A stretch of 64,000 nt of DNA from Persicimonas caeni (GCF_006517175.1 NZ_CP041186.1:6661074-6725073); one strand, 5' to 3'. Positions 24,854-34,259 are shown, counted from the stretch's first letter. Program-made: numbers and translations. The notes: generated by a model not told the origin, from the letters alone.

Positions 24854-26587
24854 ATGCAACGCTTCGTCCTCGTCTTGTGTCTGATGACCGCGGTAACCGC
24901 TTGCGGCAACGACCCCGCCGGCGACTCGTCCGACGCCGACCGCTGGATCAACCCCGAGTCGCGTGCCGACGCGGGCGACGATGCGCGTGGTTCCGGTGAT
25001 GTCGGCGGCGCAGGTGATACCGACAGTGCAGACGACGCCGGCGACGCGGGCTCGGACGCGACTGGCGACGCCGGATTGCCCGAAGGCGTCGTCATGACCG
25101 AAGAGGGGCCGGTCCAGGGCGACGAGTTTGCCGGGGTGACCAGCTTCTTTGGCGTTCCCTACGCCAAGCCCCCGGTGGGCGAGCTTCGATGGAAGGCGCC
25201 TCGGCCGCCCGAGCCGCGCTCCGAGACCCTCCAGGCCGACAGCTTCGGGCCCGCCTGTCCGCAACCCCGCGACAACGCCAACTTGCAAGAGCAGAGCGAG
25301 GACTGCCTCAAGCTCAACGTCTGGGCGCCCGGCCTCGGCGATGCGGAGCCCAAGCCCGTCATGGTCTGGCTGCACGGCGGCGGTTTTGTGGGAGGAAGCT
25401 CCCGGCAGACCGGCAACAGCGGGCGTCCGCTCTTCGACGGCGAGGACCTCGCTCGAAACGGTGTAGTCGTCGTGACCCTCGACTACCGTCTCGGGGCGCT
25501 CGGCTTCCTCGCCCACGAATCCTTTATCGGCGACGACCCAACATACCCCGCGGCCGGCAATTACGGGCTGCTCGACCAGATTCGGGCGCTCGAGTGGCTG
25601 CAAGCCAACATCGCTCAGTTCGGCGGCGACCCCGACAACATCACGCTCTTCGGACAGTCGGCAGGCGCAGCGAGCATCTGCACGCTGATGACGCTGCCTC
25701 AGGCCGAGGGGCTCTTCGACCGGGCGATCATGCAGAGTGGGTATTGTCCGGGCTGGCTGCGCAAGCTCGACGAGCGCCAGGTGCGCCAGGAGGCGGCCAC
25801 CGAGCAGGGCGCGCGTCTCGCCCAAGCCGTCGGCTGCGCCGACTCGGCCGACGTCGCCCAGTGTCTGCGCTCGAAGCCTGCCGAAGACCTCGTCCAAGCC
25901 TTCGTCCTTCCCGAAGACTCGACCGAGCGGCCCGAGGGGTTCTCGCCGATTCTCGACGGGCATCTGATCCAACAGAGTCCCCGTCAGGTCGTCGAGCAGG
26001 GCGGGGCACATTCGATTCCGCTGGTCATCGGCGTGAACTCAGACGAGGGCTCGTTCTACGGCTTTCAAGACCGCAACATGACCGACGAAGAGTACGAGAC
26101 GCGCCTCGCCGAGCTCTTCCCGACCCTCGACCATGTCATCATTCGCGAGTACCCGTCCAATGACTACCTCGAGCCTTGGCGCGCGCTGGCCGACGTGTGG
26201 GGGGACGCCATCATCGTCTGCCCGAGCCGGCGCCTCGCCCGGCAGCACCGCGCGGCGGGTAACGATGTGTTCACGTACTACTTCACCCACGTCGACTCGG
26301 TGGGCAGCCAGTACAGCCTCGGCGCCTACCACACCGCCGAGCTTCCGTACGTCTTCGGCGAGTTGTCCGGGCCGAACGGCAAAGACGACGACGTTCGCCT
26401 TTCGCGCGTGATGCAGTCGTGGTGGACGAGCTTCGCCATCGATGGGAGCCCGGGCACCGTCGACGAGCTCCAATGGCCGATCTACGAGGCCAGCGCCGAC
26501 TCGGGCGTCGACCTCAGCGGCGAGTATCTGGGGCTGAAAAGCAACTTTCGCGCCGAGTATTGTGACTTCTGGGATGAATGGCGCTAG
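24854..26587 (+). CDS. Carboxylesterase type B lipoprotein
   Basis: 577 residues. ATG 24854 gives a lipoprotein signal (MQRFVLVLCLMTAVTACGND, lipobox TAC) followed by a 60-residue Asp/Ala/Gly linker. The alpha/beta-hydrolase body shows the oxyanion loop VWLHGGGFVGG, nucleophile Ser269 in FGQSAGAAS, acid Glu in GVNSDEGSFYG, and His in YHTAELPYVFG. It hydrolyses carboxylic esters at the cell envelope; substrate unknown. Asp/Ala-rich linkers after the lipid anchor recur in other lipoproteins of this window. Monocistronic. Confidence 0.93.
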   Translation: MQRFVLVLCLMTAVTACGNDPAGDSSDADRWINPESRADAGDDARGSGDVGGAGDTDSADDAGDAGSDATGDAGLPEGVVMTEEGPVQGDEFAGVTSFFGVPYAKPPVGELRWKAPRPPEPRSETLQADSFGPACPQPRDNANLQEQSEDCLKLNVWAPGLGDAEPKPVMVWLHGGGFVGGSSRQTGNSGRPLFDGEDLARNGVVVVTLDYRLGALGFLAHESFIGDDPTYPAAGNYGLLDQIRALEWLQANIAQFGGDPDNITLFGQSAGAASICTLMTLPQAEGLFDRAIMQSGYCPGWLRKLDERQVRQEAATEQGARLAQAVGCADSADVAQCLRSKPAEDLVQAFVLPEDSTERPEGFSPILDGHLIQQSPRQVVEQGGAHSIPLVIGVNSDEGSFYGFQDRNMTDEEYETRLAELFPTLDHVIIREYPSNDYLEPWRALADVWGDAIIVCPSRRLARQHRAAGNDVFTYYFTHVDSVGSQYSLGAYHTAELPYVFGELSGPNGKDDDVRLSRVMQSWWTSFAIDGSPGTVDELQWPIYEASADSGVDLSGEYLGLKSNFRAEYCDFWDEWR

Positions 26588-26635
26588 GGCCTGGATGGAA
26601 ATAAATGCCCGAGCGAGGGCGAGCTGATTTTGAGG

Positions 26636-26698
26636 CCATTTTTGTTCGTAAAACGTAGGCTTAGCCGCGCTAAGTCGAGGCTTTACGGGCAAAAATGG
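26636..26698. repeat. Large interrupted palindrome (hairpin of about 63 nt)
   Basis: CCATTTTTG (26636-26644) with CAAAAATGG (26690-26698), CGTAAA (26647-26652) with TTTACG (26682-26687), and CTTAGC (26660-26665) with GCTAAG (26669-26674) stack into one long hairpin with small internal loops. It lies in the 255-bp gap between the esterase and the nitronate monooxygenase. It may act as a terminator for the esterase or be a solitary mobile repeat; no second copy was seen here. Confidence 0.7.
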
Positions 26699-26842
26699 AC
26701 CAAAACTCAGCCGTCATTCGCGACCAAATTGATTTTTATGCAGGCCCCAAGCCCGCCGGTTGCAATGAGGGACGAATCCGCCGAAGATTCGACCCGTCAT
26801 CTGCATTTGTCATTACAGAGAGTTCCTCGCACCGGACGTGTT

Positions 26843-27811
26843 ATGTCAGTTCCCGAGATTTTTCAGAACACCCGACTCCCCGTCGTCGCCGCGCCGATGT
26901 TCCTCGTCTCCGGGCCGGAGTTGGTCCTCGCCTCCTGCAAGGCGGGCATCACCGGCACCTTCCCGGCGCTCAACCAGCGCACCACCGAGGGGTTTCGTGA
27001 GTGGGTCGTCGACATCAAAGACGAACTCGCGAAATTTGCCGAGGAAAACCCCGACGCTCCCGTCGGCCCGTTCGGCGTCAACCTGATCGTGCACCGCTCC
27101 AACCCTCGCATGCGTGCCGACCTCGAGGTGTGCGTCGAGCAAGAGGTGCCGCTCGTGATCACCTCGCTCGGTGCGGTGACCGAGGTCGTCGACGCGGTGC
27201 ACAGCTACGGCGGCGTCGTCTTCCACGACGTGACCAACCGTCGCCACGCTCAGAAGGCCGCCGAGGCCGGCGTCGACGGCATCGTGCTCGTCGCCGGCGG
27301 CGCCGGGGGCCACGCAGGCACGACCAACCCGTTCGCGCTGCTGAGCGATATCCGCCCGGTCTTCGACGGCACGATCATCCTGGCCGGCGCGCTTTCGACC
27401 GGCCGCGATATCGCCGCCGCAAAGGCGATGGGCGCCGACCTCGCCTACATGGGCACCCGCTTTATCGCTACCGCGGAGAGCCGCGGCCAGGACGCCTACA
27501 AAGAGATGATCTGCGAGGCGCGTCCCGAAGACATCATCCACACCCCGGCGGTATCGGGTGTGCCGGCGAACTTCATGCGCCAGAGCCTCGAGCAGAACGA
27601 CTTCGACATGGAGAAGCTGCTCGACCCGGGTCAGGTCGACTTTGGCGAAAAACTCACCGTCAGCGACGAGGCCAAGGCGTGGAAGACCGTCTGGTCGGCC
27701 GGCCACGGGGTGAGCGCCATCGACGAGGTGCCCTCGGTCGCCGAACTCGTCGACCGGCTCGAAGCGGAGTACCTCGAGGCGTGCCGCGAGCTGGCAGCCG
27801 AAGTAGGCTGA
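26843..27811 (+). CDS. Nitronate monooxygenase family flavoenzyme
   Basis: 322 residues; ATG 26843 begins the conserved domain (upstream in-frame sequence runs through the hairpin at 26636 and is rejected). FMN-dependent TIM barrel: PVVAAPMFLVSGPELV, GITGTFPALN, VVFHDVTNRRHAQKAAEAG, VLVAGGAGGHAG, GRDIAAAKAMGADLAYMGTR. Family enzymes oxidise propionate 3-nitronate and other nitroalkanes; many homologs have unknown substrates. The C-terminal DEVPSVAELVDRLEAEY is typical. Monocistronic. Confidence 0.92.
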   Translation: MSVPEIFQNTRLPVVAAPMFLVSGPELVLASCKAGITGTFPALNQRTTEGFREWVVDIKDELAKFAEENPDAPVGPFGVNLIVHRSNPRMRADLEVCVEQEVPLVITSLGAVTEVVDAVHSYGGVVFHDVTNRRHAQKAAEAGVDGIVLVAGGAGGHAGTTNPFALLSDIRPVFDGTIILAGALSTGRDIAAAKAMGADLAYMGTRFIATAESRGQDAYKEMICEARPEDIIHTPAVSGVPANFMRQSLEQNDFDMEKLLDPGQVDFGEKLTVSDEAKAWKTVWSAGHGVSAIDEVPSVAELVDRLEAEYLEACRELAAEVG

Positions 27812-27826
27812 ATTGCAACCATATGC

Positions 27827-27872
27827 TAGGTAGATGCTCTCAACTTCAAATAGGTAGATGCTCTCAACTTCA
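27827..27872. repeat. Tandem 24-bp direct repeat before the paralog pair
   Basis: TAGGTAGATGCTCTCAACTT plus CA occurs at 27827-27848 and 27851-27872 with a 24-bp period. The second copy ends 20 bases before the GTG start at 27893, so the repeat occupies the leader or promoter region and could be a protein-binding site or a recent slippage duplication. Confidence 0.8.
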
Positions 27873-27892
27873 CTAACCGGAGGGGATAGCCC

Positions 27893-28507
27893 GTGGCACT
27901 TTTCAAAGACCTCGACAAAGAGACGACTCTCAAAGCCATCGGGCGAGTGGTAATCGCCATCGTCGGCGCGGCCGCCATCCTTTTGTGTTTGTTGTTGGGG
28001 TTGGGCGGCGTCCTGGTGATTGCCGACGGTGAAGGGAGCCTGGCCGCCAACATCACGTTGCTCTTTGGCGTCGTGATTACCGGCTATGGTGGCTATCGAT
28101 TGATGCGCAAAGGGCTCGACGGCAGCCACGGTTCGAAAGCCGAGCAGTCCCAGACTGAGCAGCGCTCACCCCAGATTCAGGTCGATCCTTCGCGTCAATC
28201 CTCCGAGAGGGAGCAACGCGAAGCCCTTCGCATGGCGCGTGACATGAATGGGCACCTGACCGTGGCCGAGCTCGCGCTGGATACCTCGCTCGATATCGAC
28301 GCGGCGCGCACGCTGCTCGACGAACTCGTCGACGATGGCGTCGCCGACCTCCAGCTGACCGACTCCGGCAGCAGGGTCTACGTGTTTCCGGCGTTTGTCG
28401 ACGGCGGCCGTGGGAAGTTCAGCGCCCGCTCGATGCTCGACGACGACGCCGAGATCGAGCTCGAGTTCGAAAAGCTTGCGGCGCAGCAAAAGCAGAACAA
28501 GGACTGA
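27893..28507 (+). CDS. Membrane-anchored protein with C-terminal wHTH-like domain, paralog 1
   Basis: 204 residues; GTG 27893 with GGAGGGG upstream. Two hydrophobic segments at about 20-45 and 50-70 are followed by a polar linker and a C-terminal domain (about 105-195) with the pattern RMARDMNGHLTVAELAL, LLDELVDDGVADLQL and YVFPAFVDGG. That domain is shared with the gene directly downstream and looks like a winged-helix fold (helix, helix, then hairpin). Three bases separate the two genes, so they form one operon made by tandem duplication. Function unknown. Confidence 0.75.
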   Translation: MALFKDLDKETTLKAIGRVVIAIVGAAAILLCLLLGLGGVLVIADGEGSLAANITLLFGVVITGYGGYRLMRKGLDGSHGSKAEQSQTEQRSPQIQVDPSRQSSEREQREALRMARDMNGHLTVAELALDTSLDIDAARTLLDELVDDGVADLQLTDSGSRVYVFPAFVDGGRGKFSARSMLDDDAEIELEFEKLAAQQKQNKD

Positions 28508-28510
28508 TCC

Positions 28511-29350
28511 GTGCACCTCTCGTGGAAAAAGGTCGACAAGGGCTCGCTGATGCGTCCGGTCTTTCGGGTCGCTCAGGGGCTCTTTGGGCTGAGCGTGCTG
28601 ATGTTCTGCCTTCTGGGGGCGATCCTCTTTACCATTTTTGCCATCGCCAAAGGTCACCTGCTGTACGGGCTGCTGGTGTCCATGTTCGCCCTCGGGTTCG
28701 GCTTCGCGGGGGGCATGATCCTGTGGGACGCGCTGACGCCTTGCTATCTGCTCGACAAGTACCTCTACAAATACACAAAGAAGTTCCGGAAGAAGGCGCG
28801 CAAGGTCACCAAGTATATCGACGACGACTACAAGGGGCGCAAAAAGCGCAAGAAGTACAAGGATAAGAAGTACAAGGACAAAAAGGACTACAAGCGCCGG
28901 AAGTACAAAGACAAAAAGTACAAGCGCGACGACGAGCACGCGCCAAAAGATGACGCGCCGAGAAGGAAGCAAGAGCCCGAGCTTACCCCCGAACAGCAGC
29001 GTGAACGACGCGAGCGCGAAGTGCTGCGCCTGGCGCGCGACCACGACGGCCGGCTCACCGTCGCCGAACTCGCCTTGGAGACCTCCCTCGACGTCGATGC
29101 CTCCCGGGCCTTGCTCGACGAGTTCCTCCAAAAGGACGTGGCCGAATTGCAGGTCGCCGATTCCGGCAGCTCCGTCTACGTCTTTCCCGCCTTTGTCGAC
29201 GGAGGCCGCGACAAGCACAGCTCCCGCTCGCTGCTCGACGACCGCGACGAGGTCGAGTTGGAGTTCGAAAAGCTCGCCGAGGAGTTCGAGCACCAACACG
29301 CCGAGCATCAACAAGCCAAACCGGACAAGAGCGAGCACAAAAAGGGTTGA
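28511..29350 (+). CDS. Membrane-anchored protein with Lys/Tyr repeats and wHTH-like domain, paralog 2
   Basis: 279 residues from GTG 28511. Two hydrophobic segments (about 20-45 and 50-75) precede a strikingly basic stretch of about 60 residues built from YKDKK-like repeats, then the same C-terminal domain as paralog 1 (RLARDHDGRLTVAELALETS, YVFPAFVDGGRD) and an acidic/His tail. The basic stretch would favour contact with nucleic acid or acidic phospholipid head groups. Compared with paralog 1 it has gained the basic linker and the tail. Function unknown. Confidence 0.75.
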   Translation: MHLSWKKVDKGSLMRPVFRVAQGLFGLSVLMFCLLGAILFTIFAIAKGHLLYGLLVSMFALGFGFAGGMILWDALTPCYLLDKYLYKYTKKFRKKARKVTKYIDDDYKGRKKRKKYKDKKYKDKKDYKRRKYKDKKYKRDDEHAPKDDAPRRKQEPELTPEQQRERREREVLRLARDHDGRLTVAELALETSLDVDASRALLDEFLQKDVAELQVADSGSSVYVFPAFVDGGRDKHSSRSLLDDRDEVELEFEKLAEEFEHQHAEHQQAKPDKSEHKKG

Positions 29351-29423
29351 TTGGCATTTCGGGCGGCAATTGGTGTAAAACAAGGGCGTTACGCCAAACC
29401 AACAACGCTCCGAATCGGCCGCC

Positions 29424-31778
29424 ATGCTCTATCGACGCCACGCCGCTCCCCTCGTCCTGCTGTCTCTGCTCGTTTTGTCCGCCTGCTCCGACGGCGACGG
29501 TAACACCGAACAACCACTCGACGCTTCGACGCCCGACGCGCAGGCCGACGTCCTCTCCGATACCGGAGACACGAGCGACGCCGGCGAGACGAATGACGCC
29601 GGTGAGGAACCGCAGATCGTCGACGCCCAACGAGCCTTCGAGCTGGTCGACCCCTTTATCGGCACCGGCGGGCTCGGCTTCGGCTACGCCGCGCTCACCC
29701 CGGCCGCGCAGATGCCCAACGGACTCGTCAAGCTCGGCCCCGACACCACCAAGCAGGGCTCGCACGGCGAGCTCAATCACTTCAGCGGCTACCACTACGA
29801 CGACCCGGACACGCGCGGGTTCAGCCACCTGCACCTCGTCGGCACCGGCGCGGCCGGCCTCGGAAACCTGCGCGTGCTGCCGGTCGCGCAGGTCGACGCC
29901 GCCAAGCCGTGGGAGCAGTACACCGCGATGGACAAAGCGTCCGAGGCCGCCCAGCCAGGCTACTACACCGTCGACCTCCCCGACGCCGGCGTCACCGCCG
30001 AGCTGACCGCCTCGCTCCGCGGCGGCCTCCACAAATACAGCTCTACGGACGGCGGCGTGACGCTCCTGTTCAACCCGGCCGGCGCGGTCAAGACGACGCC
30101 GAACACCACGGTCGACATGACCGTCGACGGGACGACCATCGAAGGAAACGTGATCTACTCGGGCGACTTCGCCACGCGCAGCGGCCCGTTCACCTTGCAC
30201 TTCTCGGCGACGATGGACCCTGCTCCGACGAGCGTGTCGGCGTGGAACGATGACGGCGTGCAGGATGACCAGACCTCCGCGCAGGGCACACAGGGCGGGG
30301 CAGTGCTCGAATTCGACGGCGCCACTGAGGTCGAGCTTCGAGTGGGCTTGTCGCTGGTCGACCTCGACCAGGCGAGGCTCCACCGCACCGAGGAGCTCGA
30401 CGAAAAGACCTTCGCCGAGGTGCGCCAAGCCGCCAAGGACGCCTGGCTCGACAAGCTCGGCCGGGTGCGCCTCAAAGGCGGCTCGGTGGAAAATCAGACC
30501 ATCTTCTACACCGCGCTCTACAATATCTGGCGCATGCCCACCCGCCTCGACGGCATCGACGGGCGCTACCGCGGCGTCGACGACGAGGTCCATCAGGCCG
30601 ACGGCTTCGCCTACTACTCCGACCTGTCGCTGTGGGACACCTTCCGCACGCTGCACCCGTGGCTCGCCCTCGTCGACCCCGAACTGCAGCGCGACTCGCT
30701 GAAGTCACTGTTGGCGATGAAGGACGCCTCCGGCTATATCCCGCGCTGGCCGGCGATGCAGACCTTCACGGGCAGCATGATCGGCACCCCCGCCGACCTC
30801 GTCTTCGCCGAGAGCGCGCTCAAAGGCATCGACGGCGTCGACTACGAGGCCGCCTTCGACGCGCTGTACGAGACGGCGACGCAAAAGCCCGCCGACGGGG
30901 CGATGTTCAGGGGGCGCACCGGCGTCGAGCGCTACGTCGAGCTTGGCTACCTGCCCGCCGACGAATACGACGAGTCGGTCTCGCGCACCCTCGAGTTCGC
31001 CTGGAGCGACTGGGCGCTCGCCAACCTCGCCGACCACCTGGGCCGCTCGGAAGCCGCCGAGCTGCGCGCTCGCGGCGAGAACTGGAAGCACCTCTACAAC
31101 CCCGACAACGGCTTCTTCGCCCCCAAGAACGCCGACGGCACCTTCGAAGAGATTGGCGGCTCGACCTTCGGCCGCGAAGGCCCCTACACCGAGGGTAACG
31201 CCTGGCACTATCGCTTCTATCCCATCTGGCACCCCGAGGAGCTCGCCGCGACCTTCGGCGGCGAAGAGGCGCTCTACGATCCCCTGTCGACCTTCTTCGA
31301 GGACTCCAAGCTCGAGAGCGACCGCTTCCAGACAGTGCTCCCCGACCAGATGTATTGGCACGGAAACGAGCACGACCTCGGCGCCGTCTACCTGTTCCAC
31401 TACGCCGGCCGCCCCGACCAAGTCGGCCGCTGGAGCCGCGTCATCCAGACGACCGCCTATACGACCGAGCCCGACGGCCTCGCCGGAAACGACGACGGCG
31501 GCACCTTGTCGGCCTGGTACCTCTTCAGCGCGCTCGGCTTCTCGCCGGTCGCCGGCGGTGACTGGTATATGCTCGGCTCGCCGCTCTTCACGTACGCCGA
31601 GGTCGACGTCGCCGACGGCCAGACGCTCGTCATCGAAGCCGAGGGCGCCGACGTCGACACGCCCTACGTCACCGGCGTGAGCCTCGACGGCGAGGCGGTC
31701 GAGGGGGCGACGATCACCCACGAGCAGCTTATGGGCGCGACGTTGCGCTTCGAGATGAGCCCGGACGCGCCTCAATAA
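29424..31778 (+). CDS. GH92 alpha-mannosidase-like lipoprotein
   Basis: 784 residues. A lipoprotein signal (LVLLSLLVLSAC) and an Asp/Thr-rich linker precede the GH92 body: VDPFIGTGGLGFGYAALTPA, GFSHLHLVGTG, SDLSLWDTFRTLHPWLALV, and NDDGGTLSAWYLFSALGF near the C-terminus, all GH92 landmarks. GH92 enzymes are calcium-dependent exo-alpha-mannosidases that trim mannan or N-glycan chains. As an outer-surface lipoprotein it would release mannose outside the cell. Preceded by the paralog pair, followed by another lipoprotein gene. Confidence 0.92.
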   Translation: MLYRRHAAPLVLLSLLVLSACSDGDGNTEQPLDASTPDAQADVLSDTGDTSDAGETNDAGEEPQIVDAQRAFELVDPFIGTGGLGFGYAALTPAAQMPNGLVKLGPDTTKQGSHGELNHFSGYHYDDPDTRGFSHLHLVGTGAAGLGNLRVLPVAQVDAAKPWEQYTAMDKASEAAQPGYYTVDLPDAGVTAELTASLRGGLHKYSSTDGGVTLLFNPAGAVKTTPNTTVDMTVDGTTIEGNVIYSGDFATRSGPFTLHFSATMDPAPTSVSAWNDDGVQDDQTSAQGTQGGAVLEFDGATEVELRVGLSLVDLDQARLHRTEELDEKTFAEVRQAAKDAWLDKLGRVRLKGGSVENQTIFYTALYNIWRMPTRLDGIDGRYRGVDDEVHQADGFAYYSDLSLWDTFRTLHPWLALVDPELQRDSLKSLLAMKDASGYIPRWPAMQTFTGSMIGTPADLVFAESALKGIDGVDYEAAFDALYETATQKPADGAMFRGRTGVERYVELGYLPADEYDESVSRTLEFAWSDWALANLADHLGRSEAAELRARGENWKHLYNPDNGFFAPKNADGTFEEIGGSTFGREGPYTEGNAWHYRFYPIWHPEELAATFGGEEALYDPLSTFFEDSKLESDRFQTVLPDQMYWHGNEHDLGAVYLFHYAGRPDQVGRWSRVIQTTAYTTEPDGLAGNDDGGTLSAWYLFSALGFSPVAGGDWYMLGSPLFTYAEVDVADGQTLVIEAEGADVDTPYVTGVSLDGEAVEGATITHEQLMGATLRFEMSPDAPQ

Positions 31779-31852
31779 GCCTGGGCGCGCCGACGCGAAA
31801 GCATATTGATTGGAATTGATTGGATAACTGAAATCCGACACGAGAAGTCTAG

Positions 31853-33502
31853 ATGCGAGGCAGATACTGGGGATTGTTCGTTGCGCTTGTTGCTCTTATG
31901 TCCGTCTCTTGCGGCGACGCCGGCTCTTCGGAGCCGTGCACGGTCGCGGAGACCGATTCCGGTGCAGCGGTCATTTCGTGTCCCGATGGAACGAGCGCCG
32001 TCGTCGAAGACGGAGCCGATGGCAGCGCGTGCACGGTGGACGATAACGGAGATGGGACTAAGACCATCTCGTGCGATGACGGCACCTCGGTGACCGTCGC
32101 CGATGGAGCCGATGGAGCCGACGGAGCCGACGGAGCAGATGGCTCCTCGTGTACGGTGAGCGACAACGGCGACGGCACCAAGACCATCTCTTGCGACGAC
32201 GGAAGCTCGGCGACGATCGCCGACGGTCAGGGCGGTGGCGCGTCCTGCACGGTGAGCGACGACGGGAATGGAACAAAGACGCTCTCTTGTGACGACGGAT
32301 CTTCGGTGACCATCTCAGATGGCGCGGACGGAGCCGACGGAACAAACGGCGCCGATGGAGCCGACGGCGCAGATGGCTCCTCGTGCACTGTAGCCGATAA
32401 TGGCGACGGCACCGCGACTATCTCGTGCGATGACGGCACCTCCGTAACGGTGGGGACCACGAACTGCACATCGCTGGAGGGGCCGCTGGCGATCGACGAT
32501 CACCTCGAGGCTCTGCTCTTCGCCGCCAGTGGGTGCACCGAGGTTCAGGGCGACCTGACGATCGATGCGACAGCCCTGACGAGCCTCGACACGTTCAGCA
32601 CGCTGACCACGGTGGGAGGCGATTTGATCATTGCCAACAACGCCGACCTCCTGGATATCGACGGGCTGAGCTCACTTGCTACAGTCGGAGGTGAACTCCG
32701 CATCGCCGACAATGCCGTGCTGGGAAGCGTCGACGGGTTGAGCTCACTGACCAGCGTCGGGGGCGGCTTGGTCATCAGAAATAACCCGATGATCCCAGAT
32801 CTCGATGGGCTAGCCTTATTGAACAGCGTCGGAGGTGAACTGCGGATCAGAAACAACTCGGCGATGACCGACGTCGACGGCCTCAATGCCGTGACCTCTA
32901 TCGGAGGAGACCTTCGACTCTTCTACAACGAGGCACTGGCGTCGCTCGACGGGTTCACAGCCCTCACCAGTGTCGGCGGCTCGGTGCGCATGTTCGACAA
33001 CGCCACGCTCACCTCGTGTGATGGCTTCCCTTCGTTGGCCACTGTTGGGGGCGCGGTGATGATTTCTAGTCACCCTTCACTCACCTCACTTGCCGGATTT
33101 GACGCGTTGCACACGGTGGACGGGCTGCCCCAATACCAGACTGGGGGCTCACTCGGGCTGAAGCTCAGGCACAATCATTCCCTTGCGACGATCGCCGGCT
33201 TCGGCGCGTTGAACGATGTCGGAGGCGACTTCGAGGTCGCATTTAATGACGCGTTGATGAACCTCGACTCGTTCGGCGCGCTGACCAATATTGCCGGAAC
33301 GCTCGAGATCCGTAACAACGGGGCGTTGACCGACCTCCACGGGCTGAGCTCGATAAACGCGGTGGGGCGTTACTTTCGTATTCGCGACAACGTCACGCTG
33401 CCGACCTGTGAGGCCGAGTGGTTGCGCGACAGCATCGGCACCCAGAATATCGTTGGGACTGTGTATATCGACGGCAACGATGCTAGCGGAACCTGTCCGT
33501 GA
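31853..33502 (+). CDS. Lipoprotein with GAD/CTV repeats and receptor-L-like repeats
   Basis: 549 residues; lipobox ALMSVSC. Residues 25-200 contain four or five copies of a unit of about 28 residues, S(S)CTVSDNGDGTKTISCDDGTS with two cysteines, which resembles the DUF7151 repeat. Stretches of Gly-Ala-Asp triplets (collagen-like G-x-y) separate them. Residues 205-549 are tandem repeats of about 24 residues such as LSSLTSVGGGLVIRNNPMI, typical of receptor-L/leucine-rich solenoids. An adhesive surface protein is the reasonable inference. The near-identical DNA repeats make it prone to length variation. Confidence 0.8.
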   Translation: MRGRYWGLFVALVALMSVSCGDAGSSEPCTVAETDSGAAVISCPDGTSAVVEDGADGSACTVDDNGDGTKTISCDDGTSVTVADGADGADGADGADGSSCTVSDNGDGTKTISCDDGSSATIADGQGGGASCTVSDDGNGTKTLSCDDGSSVTISDGADGADGTNGADGADGADGSSCTVADNGDGTATISCDDGTSVTVGTTNCTSLEGPLAIDDHLEALLFAASGCTEVQGDLTIDATALTSLDTFSTLTTVGGDLIIANNADLLDIDGLSSLATVGGELRIADNAVLGSVDGLSSLTSVGGGLVIRNNPMIPDLDGLALLNSVGGELRIRNNSAMTDVDGLNAVTSIGGDLRLFYNEALASLDGFTALTSVGGSVRMFDNATLTSCDGFPSLATVGGAVMISSHPSLTSLAGFDALHTVDGLPQYQTGGSLGLKLRHNHSLATIAGFGALNDVGGDFEVAFNDALMNLDSFGALTNIAGTLEIRNNGALTDLHGLSSINAVGRYFRIRDNVTLPTCEAEWLRDSIGTQNIVGTVYIDGNDASGTCP

Positions 33503-33577
33503 CTGGAGGCCTCCACGCGCCGTGGCTGCCTCGAACGCAAACTGATTGCCGCTCTAGGCGAGTGCAGGAGGTACGAC

Positions 33578-34249
33578 GTGCGCATTCTCGTCATCGAAGA
33601 CGAACCCAAGATTGCCGGCTTTTTGGAGCGCGGCCTGACCGAAGAAGGTCACCGCGTCGATGTGGTCGAGGACCTGGCGCAGGCGCGCTTGGCGGCCAAG
33701 GTCGACGAGTACGACCTGTTGCTCGTCGACCGCATGCTCCCCGACGGGGACGGGCTGACCGTGGTGCGTGAGATGCGCCGGCGCGACGACCACACTCCCG
33801 CCATCTGTCTGACCGCGCGCGACCGGGTCGACGAGAAGGTCGAGGGTTTGTACGGCGGCGCCGACGATTACCTGGTCAAGCCCTTCGAGTTCGACGAATT
33901 GCTCGCTCGCATCGCCGCGGTCACCCGGCGCACGCCGATGGGCGAGCGCATCGAGGTCGGCGAGTTGGCCATCGACGTGCCTGCACGCCGGGTCTACCGC
34001 GCCGGCCAAGAGGTCCAGCTCACCGCCCAAGAATTCGACCTCCTTCGCTACCTCGCCGAGCATCGCGGCCAGGTCTTGTCGCGCACCCGCATCCTCGACG
34101 CCGTGTGGGATATGACCCACGACCCGCGCACCAACGTCGTCGACGTCTATATCAGCTACCTTCGCGCCAAAATCGACAAAGACTTCGACTACCCGCTCAT
34201 CCACACCGTGCGTGGAGTGGGGTATGTGCTCGAGGACCGTCCCCGATAG
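33578..34249 (+). CDS. OmpR/PhoB-family response regulator
   Basis: 223 residues from GTG 33578 (GCAGGAGG upstream). Receiver domain 1-115 with acidic pocket Glu7-Asp8, phospho-acceptor Asp51 in LLVDRMLPDGDG and the conserved Lys in YLVKPF. C-terminal winged-helix DNA-binding domain 125-220 with LTAQEFDLLRYLAEHRGQVL and NVVDVYISYLRAKID. The kinase gene begins ten bases after the stop. A spaced TTCTAAT direct repeat upstream of the cytochrome gene at 35727 is a plausible binding site. Confidence 0.95.
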   Translation: MRILVIEDEPKIAGFLERGLTEEGHRVDVVEDLAQARLAAKVDEYDLLLVDRMLPDGDGLTVVREMRRRDDHTPAICLTARDRVDEKVEGLYGGADDYLVKPFEFDELLARIAAVTRRTPMGERIEVGELAIDVPARRVYRAGQEVQLTAQEFDLLRYLAEHRGQVLSRTRILDAVWDMTHDPRTNVVDVYISYLRAKIDKDFDYPLIHTVRGVGYVLEDRPR

Positions 34250-34259
34250 GTCAACTCAG

